From NCBI GenBank assembly GCA_905198575.1, contig CAJKDC010000052.1:1-20537 (forward strand): a stretch of 20,537 bases of DNA. Reading direction: 5' to 3'. The position numbers and the translations under genes are program-made. The stretch is from an uncultured Bacteroides sp. GTDB taxonomy: Bacteria; Bacteroidota; Bacteroidia; Bacteroidales; Bacteroidaceae. Below are positions 14,225 through 20,537 of the stretch, in pieces. The notes beneath the pieces were generated by a model. It made no database searches. It was not told where the DNA came from and saw nothing but the letters and a program-made list of their open reading frames with translations. Position 1 is the first letter of the stretch. Each line of letters opens with the position of its first letter.

Positions 14225-16405
14225 TTATTTCTGCTCATTGTTGTGAGGCTTTCTTTCGCGTTTTGCTCCGTTACCGTTTTGCAAACCTTTCGGTTTTGGC
14301 AGCAGAACTTTGTGTGAAAGTTTGAATTTGCCTGTTTTCGGGTCGATATCCAACAGCTTAACTTGGATTTCATCGCCTTCTTTCAATCCAGCCTCTTCGA
14401 TAGTTTCCAGACGTTTCCAATCCATTTCAGAGATGTGCAGCAAGCCATCTTTTCCTGGCAGGAATTCTACGAATGCACCATAAGGCATGATAGAACGAAC
14501 CTTACCGATATAAACTTCACCGATTTCAGGAACAGCAACAATACCTTTGATCATGCGTACAGCATCGTCGATGCATTTTTTGTTTGTACCTGCAATTTCG
14601 ATTCGGCCTACACCGTCTACTTCTTCGATTGTGATAGTAGCACCAGTTTCTTCCTGCATTCCCTGAATAATTTTACCGCCCGGGCCAATTACTGCTCCAA
14701 TAAATTCTTTTGGAATAGTCATTGTCTCGATACGTGGAGCATGAGGCTTCAAGTCTGGGTTTGGCTGAGCGATACATTCAGTAATCTTTCCTAAAATGTA
14801 TTCACGACCCTGTTTTGCCTGAAGCAATGCTTTTTCCAAAATATCGTATGTAAGTCCGTCACATTTGATATCCATCTGAGTAGCAGTGATACCCTTGCAT
14901 GTTCCTGTAACTTTGAAGTCCATATCTCCCAAGTGGTCTTCATCACCAAGGATATCTGAAAGGACAGCATACTTATCTTCACCGGCATTTTTGATCAATC
15001 CCATTGCAATACCAGATACCGGATTCTTGATAGGTACACCAGCGTCCATCAGAGCAAGTGTTCCGGCACAAACTGTAGCCATTGATGAAGAACCGTTTGA
15101 TTCAAGGATATCTGAAACGACACGTACACAGTATGGATAATCTTCTGGAATTTGTCCTTTCAAAGCACGCCATGCCAAGTGACCGTGACCGATTTCACGA
15201 CGGCCTACACCGCGCTGTGCTTTTGCTTCACCAGTAGAGAATGGAGGGAAGTTGTAGTGCAACAAGAAACGTTCTTTATGCTGGTCAAGAACATCGTCCA
15301 CAATTTTCTCGTCCAGTTTGGTTCCCAATGTAACAGTACTGAGCGACTGAGTTTCTCCACGTGTGAAGATAGAAGAACCGTGAGGGCCTGGCAGCGGACT
15401 AACCTCGCACCAGATAGGACGGATTTCTGTAGTTGTACGACCATCCAGACGTTTGCCTTCATCCAAGATACAACGACGCATAGCTTCTTTTTCCACATCG
15501 TGGTAGTAGCGGTCAATCATACCTTCTTTTTCTTCCAGCTCTTCTTCAGTGAACTGTGCTTTGAATTCTTCGCAAATGCTGTCGAAAGCATCCTGACGTT
15601 CATGTTTGTTTCTATTGCCTGAAGCAGCGATAGCATATGCTTTTTCGTAGCAAGCATCGTGAACTGCCTTACGCAAGTCTTCGTCGTTTTCTTCGTGACA
15701 ATATTCGCGTTTTACAGTTTTGCCAACTTCTTCCATCAGTTCCATCTGCGCTTTGCAATGAACTTTGATAGCATCGTGGGCAAATTTCATAGCTTCCAAC
15801 AAGTCTTGTTCAGACACTTCTTTCATTTCACCTTCTACCATCATGATATTTTCATAAGTAGCGGCTACCATGATGTCCATGTCGGCACGTTCAAGAGCTT
15901 CGAATGTTGGGTTGATAACAAATTGTCCGTCGATACGTGCAACACGTACTTCAGAAATCGGACCTCCGAATGGAATGTCTGAAACAGCCAGTGCGGCAGA
16001 AGCAGCCAAACCGGCCAGTGCGTCTGGCATGTCAACACCATCGGCAGAATAAAGTATGATATTTACGTAAACTTCAGCATGGTAATTGTCTGGGAAAAGT
16101 GGACGCAATGCGCGGTCTACCAGACGGCAAGTGAGAATTTCGTAATCTGAAGCCTTTCCTTCACGTTTGGTAAAGCCACCTGGAAAACGTCCGAATGCGG
16201 AATATTTTTCTCTGTACTCTACCTGGAGAGGCATAAAATCTGTACCGGGAACTGCATCTTTTGCTGCACAAACAGTAGCCAGCAACATGGTATTACCCAT
16301 GCGTAGCATAACAGCACCATCTGCCTGTTTTGCCAGCTTTCCCGTTTCGAGTGTGATGGTTCTTCCATCACCAAGCTCGATCGTCTTAACAATAGGATTG
16401 ATCAT
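14225..16405 (-). CDS. pnp: Polyribonucleotide nucleotidyltransferase (PNPase)
   Basis: A 726-residue phosphorolytic 3'-5' exoribonuclease that acts as a trimer in mRNA decay. The domains are in the standard order. A first RNase PH core (about 10-140; GDGRTITLETGKLAKQADG) is followed by a helical linker, then a second catalytic RNase PH core (about 310-540; RLDGRTTTEIRPI, GTCKGITATQMDIK). Next come a KH domain with the GPGG loop at 574-577, and an S1 domain (about 640-710; GAFVEFLPGKDGLLHISE). The basic tail GAKRERKPHNNEQK follows. The ATG at 16405 gives the family start MINPIVKTIELGDG; an in-frame ATG at 16435 would lie almost at the transcription start implied by the -7 box. Confidence 0.98.
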   Translation of the reverse strand: MINPIVKTIELGDGRTITLETGKLAKQADGAVMLRMGNTMLLATVCAAKDAVPGTDFMPLQVEYREKYSAFGRFPGGFTKREGKASDYEILTCRLVDRALRPLFPDNYHAEVYVNIILYSADGVDMPDALAGLAASAALAVSDIPFGGPISEVRVARIDGQFVINPTFEALERADMDIMVAATYENIMMVEGEMKEVSEQDLLEAMKFAHDAIKVHCKAQMELMEEVGKTVKREYCHEENDEDLRKAVHDACYEKAYAIAASGNRNKHERQDAFDSICEEFKAQFTEEELEEKEGMIDRYYHDVEKEAMRRCILDEGKRLDGRTTTEIRPIWCEVSPLPGPHGSSIFTRGETQSLSTVTLGTKLDEKIVDDVLDQHKERFLLHYNFPPFSTGEAKAQRGVGRREIGHGHLAWRALKGQIPEDYPYCVRVVSDILESNGSSSMATVCAGTLALMDAGVPIKNPVSGIAMGLIKNAGEDKYAVLSDILGDEDHLGDMDFKVTGTCKGITATQMDIKCDGLTYDILEKALLQAKQGREYILGKITECIAQPNPDLKPHAPRIETMTIPKEFIGAVIGPGGKIIQGMQEETGATITIEEVDGVGRIEIAGTNKKCIDDAVRMIKGIVAVPEIGEVYIGKVRSIMPYGAFVEFLPGKDGLLHISEMDWKRLETIEEAGLKEGDEIQVKLLDIDPKTGKFKLSHKVLLPKPKGLQNGNGAKRERKPHNNEQK

Positions 16406-16443
16406 AAAAAATGTATTAATAGATATTCTTTTCAAAATTCGTA

Positions 16444-16451
16444 CAAAGATA
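16444..16451 (-). promoter_or_regulatory. Putative -7 box of the pnp promoter
   Basis: The minus strand reads TATCTTTG, a full TAnnTTTG match, 38 bases upstream of the pnp ATG at 16405. No TTTG is visible at the -33 distance. Confidence 0.55.
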
Positions 16452-16544
16452 GGGAATTTCTTGTAGTATAGGGGAGTATAATGAAATAAAAATCATTTTT
16501 TTAGTGCTTTTTTGTGTCCTGAAAATAAGATAGATGCAAAAATC

Positions 16545-16574
16545 TTTGTCAAATCGTGAAAAGCCGTATCTTTG
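16545..16574 (+). promoter_or_regulatory. Promoter of the thioredoxin-fold lipoprotein gene (-33 TTTG and -7 TATCTTTG)
   Basis: TTTG at 16545-16548 and TATCTTTG at 16567-16574 are 18 bases apart, close to the usual spacing. Transcription would start near 16581, so in-frame ATG codons before that cannot be the protein start. Confidence 0.65.
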
Positions 16575-16599
16575 CAGGCAAATTTTTTTAATTCGTAAG

Positions 16600-17748
16600 A
16601 TGTATATGAAAGGAAAAGGATATTTATTGCTGGCATTACTTGGTATGGTTACAGCTTGTGAGCATAAGCCTTCGTTTACCGTAGAAGGAAATATTACAGA
16701 TGCGGCAGATAAAGTCTTGTATTTTGAGCATTCCGGACTTTCGGGAATCGAAACGCTTGACTCGGTTAAGTTGGATGCGTCTGGAAGTTATTGTTTTAGT
16801 GGAAATCGTCCGGAATCGCCCGAATATTACCGTTTGCGGGTTGATGATAAAGTAATTAACTTTTCTGTAGATTCTACTGAAACCATTGGTATTCATGCCG
16901 ACTTTGCGACGTTTGCTACTGGCTATAAAGTCGAAGGTTCGGAAAATAACGACAAAATTAAGGAACTGGTCTTGCTTCAGGCCGATTTGCAGAAACGCGT
17001 GAACGAGCTTAGTGCAGCTTCTATGCCTATTGGTATTTTGCAGGACAGTCTTCAGCAGACAATAGCAAGATACAAAGATCAGGTAAAGCGGAATTATATT
17101 TTTGCTGCACCTAATAAGCCCTATGCATATTTTGCTTTGTTTCAGGAAGTAAACGGAACTATGATTTTTGATCCGTTGACAGACCGTAATGACGTAAAAT
17201 GTTTTGCAGCAGTAGCGACAAGCCTTAATAACGCTTATCCACACGCCGACCGTTCGCGTAATTTATATAATACGGTGATTAAGGGAATGAAAAATACCCG
17301 TGTCGTTAAAGAAAAAGCATTGGAGGTTAATCCTGATGTTGTGAAGGAAGCATCATTGATTGATATTCAGTTGCGTGATGTAAATGGTAATATCCGTACG
17401 TTGTCAGAGCTGAAAGGAAAGGTTGTATTGTTGAATTTTACAACTTATCAGGACAAGATGTCTGGAACTTATAACCTTGCATTGCGTGAGCTATATAATA
17501 AGTACTCGGCAAAAGGACTGGAAATTTATCAAATATCGTTGGATGGAGACGAACATTTCTGGAAAGTTGCTTCTGACAACCTGCCATGGATTTGTGTAAG
17601 AGATGCCAAAGGAGTGTATTCTACTTATGCCAATTTATATGGTGTAACTCAGTTACCCACTATTTTCTTGATTAACCGTTCAAATGAATTGAGTTTGCGT
17701 GCAACACCTCAAACAGACCTTGAGGCGGCAATAAATAAATTGCTCTAA
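16600..17748 (+). CDS. Lipoprotein with DUF4369-like N-terminal and thioredoxin-like C-terminal domain, no CxxC
   Basis: A 382-residue exported lipoprotein of unknown role. A short basic start is followed by a hydrophobic segment and the lipobox MVTAC with Cys20. About 26-115 looks like the beta-rich DUF4369 domain that precedes TlpA-like modules in Bacteroidota. About 245-382 has the TlpA/AhpC fold: LRDVNGNIRTLSELKGKVVL, then NFTTYQDKMSG at 279-289, and the cis-proline segment QLPTIFLIN. Where the redox motif WCxxC should stand, residues 284-288 read QDKMS, so disulfide exchange by the usual mechanism is not possible. It may bind partners or have lost redox function. The start could also be the ATG at 16606; the ATG at 16534 lies upstream of the promoter. 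Confidence 0.82.
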   Translation: MYMKGKGYLLLALLGMVTACEHKPSFTVEGNITDAADKVLYFEHSGLSGIETLDSVKLDASGSYCFSGNRPESPEYYRLRVDDKVINFSVDSTETIGIHADFATFATGYKVEGSENNDKIKELVLLQADLQKRVNELSAASMPIGILQDSLQQTIARYKDQVKRNYIFAAPNKPYAYFALFQEVNGTMIFDPLTDRNDVKCFAAVATSLNNAYPHADRSRNLYNTVIKGMKNTRVVKEKALEVNPDVVKEASLIDIQLRDVNGNIRTLSELKGKVVLLNFTTYQDKMSGTYNLALRELYNKYSAKGLEIYQISLDGDEHFWKVASDNLPWICVRDAKGVYSTYANLYGVTQLPTIFLINRSNELSLRATPQTDLEAAINKLL

Positions 17749-17790
17749 TATATTATGTTACACAGCATGATAAAATAGAAGTGAAGTAAA

Positions 17791-17822
17791 CTTGACTGAT
17801 ATCAAAGAAAAGATTATCTTTG
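17791..17822 (+). promoter_or_regulatory. Promoter of greA (-33 CTTG and -7 TATCTTTG)
   Basis: CTTG at 17791-17794 and TATCTTTG at 17815-17822 are 20 bases apart, fitting the Bacteroides promoter form with one mismatch. Transcription would begin near 17829, leaving a leader of about 100 bases before greA. Confidence 0.6.
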
Positions 17823-17846
17823 CCAACGGTAAAAGAAAAAGGAAGA

Positions 17847-17882
17847 GGGTTCCGGCATTAAGTGATGTCGGAATTCTTTTTT
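17847..17882 (+). terminator. Intrinsic-terminator hairpin inside the greA leader (possible attenuator)
   Basis: A stem of up to 13 bp with four G-U pairs (core 17850-17859 with 17864-17873) closes a 4-base loop, AAGT, and is followed by six T at 17877-17882. It lies about 20 to 55 bases after the predicted greA transcription start and 48 bases before the greA ATG. It may also terminate read-through from the upstream lipoprotein gene. No second -7 box is seen after it. Confidence 0.6.
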
Positions 17883-17917
17883 GTTTTATAGATAGTAAAT
17901 AATTAACAAGATAAAAA

Positions 17918-17922
17918 GGAGG
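17918..17922 (+). promoter_or_regulatory. Strong Shine-Dalgarno sequence of greA
   Basis: GGAGG stands 8 bases before the greA ATG, within AAAAAGGAGGAAA. It supports the first ATG as the start over the ATG three codons later. Confidence 0.75.
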
Positions 17923-17930
17923 AAACTAGT

Positions 17931-18395
17931 ATGGCGTATATGTCAGAAGAAGGCTATCAGAAACTGGTAGCCGAGTTGAAGTATCTGGAGGCTGTTGAGC
18001 GTCCTAGAATTGTTGCTGCAATTGCAGAGGCGCGTGATAAAGGTGATTTGTCTGAAAATGCAGAATACGATGCAGCAAAAGAAGCTCAGGGCTTGCTGGA
18101 AATGAAAATTAATCAGTTGAAAGCAACAATTGGTGATGCTAAGATTATTGATACATCTAAGCTGAATGCTGATACTGTACAGATTCTGACTCGTGTAGAG
18201 TTGAAGAATGTAAAGACAGGCATGAAGATGGCTTATACAATTGTATCTGAAAGCGAAGCTAACCTGAAAGAGGGTAAGATTTCTGTTAATACACCTATTG
18301 CCAAAGGTTTGTTGGGTAAGAAAGTAGGTGATGTAGCAGAGATTACAATTCCGCAGGGAAAGATTACGCTTGAAATTATGAGTATATCATTTTAA
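17931..18395 (+). CDS. greA: Transcript cleavage factor GreA
   Basis: A 154-residue factor that enters the RNA polymerase secondary channel and stimulates cleavage of backtracked transcripts. The N-terminal coiled coil (about 8-75) carries the tip motif DLSENAEYDAAKE at 39-51, whose acidic residues hold the catalytic magnesium. A C-terminal FKBP-like domain (about 80-154) ends with ITLEIMSISF, and the segment GLLGKKVGDVAEITIPQG is typical of the family. The length is standard. The leader contains a promoter, a terminator-like hairpin and a strong ribosome-binding site, suggesting regulation before translation. A second hairpin after the stop separates it from the HIT gene. Confidence 0.97.
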   Translation: MAYMSEEGYQKLVAELKYLEAVERPRIVAAIAEARDKGDLSENAEYDAAKEAQGLLEMKINQLKATIGDAKIIDTSKLNADTVQILTRVELKNVKTGMKMAYTIVSESEANLKEGKISVNTPIAKGLLGKKVGDVAEITIPQGKITLEIMSISF

Positions 18396-18398
18396 CTG

Positions 18399-18434
18399 AA
18401 AGGGGCAGCCTGTTTTGCAGGTTTTGCCCCTTTT
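18399..18434 (+). terminator. Intrinsic terminator after greA
   Basis: AAAGGGGCA at 18399-18407 pairs with TGCCCCTTT at 18425-18433, with an inner CCTG/CAGG stem. It starts 4 bases after the greA stop and ends 18 bases before the HIT gene. No -7 box lies between, so some read-through may feed that gene. Confidence 0.8.
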
Positions 18435-18451
18435 ATAATTCCTAATAGAGT

Positions 18452-18853
18452 ATGGCAACAATTTTTAGTAAGATTATAGCGGGTGAGATTCCTAGCTATA
18501 AAGTAGCAGAAAATGATCAGTTTTATGCTTTTCTCGACATTAATCCGTTGGTAAAAGGACATACCCTCGTGGTGCCTAAACGTGAAGTTGATTATATATT
18601 TGACTTGAGCGATGAGGAGCTGGCTGCTATGCAGGTTTTTGCTAAAAGTGTAGCATTGGCTATTCAGACTGCTTTCCCTTGTCGTAAAGTAGGACAGGCG
18701 GTTATCGGGTTGGAAGTGCCTCATGCACACATTCATCTTATTCCTATTCAGAAAGAATCGGATATGCTTTTTTCAAATCCCAAACTTAAATTGACTGCCG
18801 AAGAGTTTGAAGCCATAGCTCAGGCTATTCATAATGCATGGGTAAATCGTTAA
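18452..18853 (+). CDS. HIT family protein (histidine triad nucleotide hydrolase)
   Basis: A 133-residue cytosolic protein of the Hint/HIT superfamily, which hydrolyses or transfers nucleotidyl groups through a histidine nucleophile. The triad HAHIHLIP starts at His91, and His93 is the expected nucleophile. The N-terminal SKIIAGEIPSYKVAE and the segment LDINPLVKGHTLVVPKR are classic for Hint-like members. The C-terminal 25 residues form a helix after the triad. The natural substrate is unknown. It follows greA by 56 bases including a terminator-like hairpin and has no obvious own promoter. Confidence 0.95.
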   Translation: MATIFSKIIAGEIPSYKVAENDQFYAFLDINPLVKGHTLVVPKREVDYIFDLSDEELAAMQVFAKSVALAIQTAFPCRKVGQAVIGLEVPHAHIHLIPIQKESDMLFSNPKLKLTAEEFEAIAQAIHNAWVNR

Positions 18854-18880
18854 TAATAGTTTCTTTTTTATTATATTTGA

Positions 18881-18918
18881 AGCATCTTGTACTGCATTAG
18901 GTATAAGATGCTTTTTTT
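18881..18918 (+). terminator. Intrinsic terminator after the HIT gene
   Basis: AGCATCTTGTA (18881-18891) pairs with 18902-18912 in an 11-bp stem (one G-U pair) with a 10-base loop. It is followed by T at 18913-18918 and ends 20 bases before the TonB receptor ATG. Confidence 0.85.
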
Positions 18919-18938
18919 ATTTTTCAAATACTATCCCC

Positions 18939-20516
18939 ATGAATAAAAGAATTTGGCTGTTTGTTTTCTGTGTTTGTACTCCCTTATTTATACAGGCACA
19001 GACCTTCCAGATAAAAGGTAAGGTAATAGAAACAATTTCGCGTTTGCCTGTGCCTTATGCGAATGTCTGGATTGCCGGTTTGAGTGTAGGAGCCGCTACT
19101 GATGCAGAAGGAGCATTTGTTATTGATAAAGTTCCTCCCGGAATCTACAAGTTACAGGTATCTGCTTTAGGGTATAAAACGGTAGTTACACCAGAATATA
19201 AGGTAAATCATCTTACCCCCTTTGTAAATGTGGAGATGGAAGAAGAAAGTGCCCAACTGGAAGGAATCAGTGTAGTTGCACCTATGTTTAAAAAGCTGCC
19301 CGAGAGTCCTGTAAGCTTGCGGGTGATTGGATTGCAGGAAATAGAAAAAGCTCCGGGAGCGAATCGGGATATTTCGCGTATTGTGCAAAGCTATCCTGGT
19401 GTAGCCTTTTCGCCGGCAGGTTATAGAAACGACCTGATGGTAAGAGGAGGAGGACCTTCTGAAAATCGGTTTTATCTGGACGGTATAGAGATTCCCAACA
19501 TTAATCATTTTAGTACACAAGGCGCTTCGGGCGGTCCTGTTGGTATCATTAATGCCGACCTTGTGCGTGAGGTTAACTTCTATACAGGAGCTTTTCCTGC
19601 CTCGAAAGGCAATGCCTTAAGCTCAGTTCTTGATTTCAGGTTAAGAGATGGTGATATGGACCGTAACTCTTTTAAGGCAACTTTAGGAGCTTCGGAGTTC
19701 TCGCTGACATCGACTGGGCATTTGTCCTCTAAAACCTCATATCTGGTTTCAGTCAGACAATCTTACCTGCAATTGCTGTTTAAAGTATTAGGGTTTCCTT
19801 TCCTGCCGGCCTATACTGATGCACAGTTTAAAATAAAAACCCGTTTCAATAGTACGAATGAATTGACTGTTCTGGGAATTGGAGGGGTAGACCGTATGAA
19901 ACTGAATATGGATGTAGAAGGTGAAGATGCCGATTATCTGTTGAGCTATTTGCCTAAAATTGAGCAGGAAACTTTTACCTTAGGCGCAATATATAAGCAT
20001 TATGCCGGGAACCATATTCAGAGTGTTTCCATAAGCCATAGTTACTTGAATAATCGTAATTTGAAATATCAGGATAACGATGAAAGTAGCGAAAGCAATC
20101 TGATGTTGAGATTGAAATCAATAGAACAGGAAAGCAGGCTGCGCTTGGAGAACAGTTCGGCTTTAGGAAATTGGAAAGTGAAGGGTGGGGTAGAGTTAGT
20201 CTACTCGCAATATGATAATACTTTTTTCCAGAAGCGCTTTGTTCAAGAAGAGGAACGCTATGATTATCGTGCCGATTTGAACCTGTGGAGAGGCGGCCTT
20301 TATGCTTCTGCGGATTATACATCGTCTGATGAAAAATTTTCTGCATCATTGGGCGTTCGTACAGATATATGCAGTTTTTCTTCGGCGACCAATAAACTCG
20401 AGGAACAGCTTTCACCCAGAATGTCTCTTTCTTATAAGCTCATAGACAATCTGTTTGTGAATGGGCATTTAGGCTTGTATTCGGTTCATCCGACATTTCG
20501 AGTGATAGTTTCCTAA
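18939..20516 (+). CDS. TonB-dependent outer-membrane receptor, interrupted or truncated at its 3' end
   Basis: 525 residues before the stop; related receptors are usually well above 700. A signal peptide (1-20, ending FIQA|Q) is followed by a carboxypeptidase-regulatory-like beta domain (about 23-100; IKGKVIETISRLPVPYANV). A plug domain spans about 120-235 (RDISRIVQSYPGV, VRGGGPSENRFYLDGIEIP, GAFPASKGNALSSVLDF). Only the first part of the beta barrel follows (about 236-525). It would import a ligand with TonB energy; the ligand is unknown and no SusD partner is visible. After GLYSVHPTF the expected barrel sequence is lost and a TAA ends the frame at 20514-20516, although the codons after it (KGKPLNK) look like the family again. 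This may be a frameshift, a nonsense mutation or a sequence error near the edge. Confidence 0.85.
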   Translation: MNKRIWLFVFCVCTPLFIQAQTFQIKGKVIETISRLPVPYANVWIAGLSVGAATDAEGAFVIDKVPPGIYKLQVSALGYKTVVTPEYKVNHLTPFVNVEMEEESAQLEGISVVAPMFKKLPESPVSLRVIGLQEIEKAPGANRDISRIVQSYPGVAFSPAGYRNDLMVRGGGPSENRFYLDGIEIPNINHFSTQGASGGPVGIINADLVREVNFYTGAFPASKGNALSSVLDFRLRDGDMDRNSFKATLGASEFSLTSTGHLSSKTSYLVSVRQSYLQLLFKVLGFPFLPAYTDAQFKIKTRFNSTNELTVLGIGGVDRMKLNMDVEGEDADYLLSYLPKIEQETFTLGAIYKHYAGNHIQSVSISHSYLNNRNLKYQDNDESSESNLMLRLKSIEQESRLRLENSSALGNWKVKGGVELVYSQYDNTFFQKRFVQEEERYDYRADLNLWRGGLYASADYTSSDEKFSASLGVRTDICSFSSATNKLEEQLSPRMSLSYKLIDNLFVNGHLGLYSVHPTFRVIVS

Positions 20517-20537
20517 AAAGGAAAACCGCTGAACAAA

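Noticed and set aside
16534..16599. Extension of the thioredoxin-fold lipoprotein from an ATG at 16534
   Set aside because: It lies upstream of the promoter and would bury the lipoprotein signal sequence inside the protein.
18872..18879. TATATTTG as a promoter for the TonB receptor
   Set aside because: It matches the -7 consensus but lies directly before the HIT-gene terminator in an AT-rich stretch, and no -33 element is seen. A chance match is more likely.
1..20537. Mobile elements, CRISPR repeats, phage or defence genes, riboswitches
   Set aside because: Looked for on both strands and not found. Nearly every gene is a recognisable housekeeping or common Bacteroidota family, and the gaps contain only promoters, hairpins and the palindrome described.

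Overview
The window reads as ordinary chromosomal DNA from a gut-type Bacteroidota, most likely Bacteroides, Phocaeicola or a close relative. Four things support this. There are repeated -7 boxes of the Bacteroides form TAnnTTTG. Shine-Dalgarno sequences are almost absent. Lipoprotein and TonB-receptor N-termini are of Bacteroidota style. IspG is the long form. I see no insertion sequence, phage gene, CRISPR array, toxin-antitoxin pair or defence island, and no intergenic stretch reaches 300 bases.

Layout. (1) 1-2942: the 5' part of a tRNA-Asn on the minus strand, divergent from a PfkB sugar/nucleoside kinase that is followed by an exported S41 C-terminal processing protease. (2) 3027-9705, all minus: a TGS-domain nucleoside kinase, rpoN (sigma-54), a six-helix PAP2-like membrane protein, gcvH, purE and ispG. 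They are tightly packed (1 to 71 bases between genes) and end at a hairpin shared with the protease gene. (3) 9797-11491: a Na/Pi-type cotransporter with a PhoU-like tail, ending at a second shared hairpin. (4) 11577-13050, minus: two tandem FKBP prolyl isomerases, one an exported lipoprotein and one cytosolic. They diverge from (5) a Sir2 deacylase (13179-13880) and a 54-residue rubredoxin (13955-14119). (6) 14225-16405, minus: polynucleotide phosphorylase. (7) 16600-20516, plus: a thioredoxin-fold lipoprotein without its CxxC, greA, a HIT hydrolase, and a TonB-dependent receptor whose frame is broken close to the window edge.

The genes are mostly housekeeping: isoprenoid precursor synthesis, purine synthesis, one-carbon metabolism, RNA decay, transcript cleavage and protein folding. 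I did not find a clear new multi-gene system. The observations most worth checking are regulatory. A promoter followed by an intrinsic-terminator hairpin sits in the greA leader, resembling the greA-leader RNA arrangement of E. coli. A 14-bp perfect palindrome with a LacI-family core lies where the -33 elements of two divergent promoters should be. Only greA and the sirtuin gene carry strong Shine-Dalgarno sequences. Several family members also lack residues that are usual for their fold: the lipoprotein (no CxxC), the sirtuin (no zinc cysteines) and the PAP2-like protein (no PSGH).
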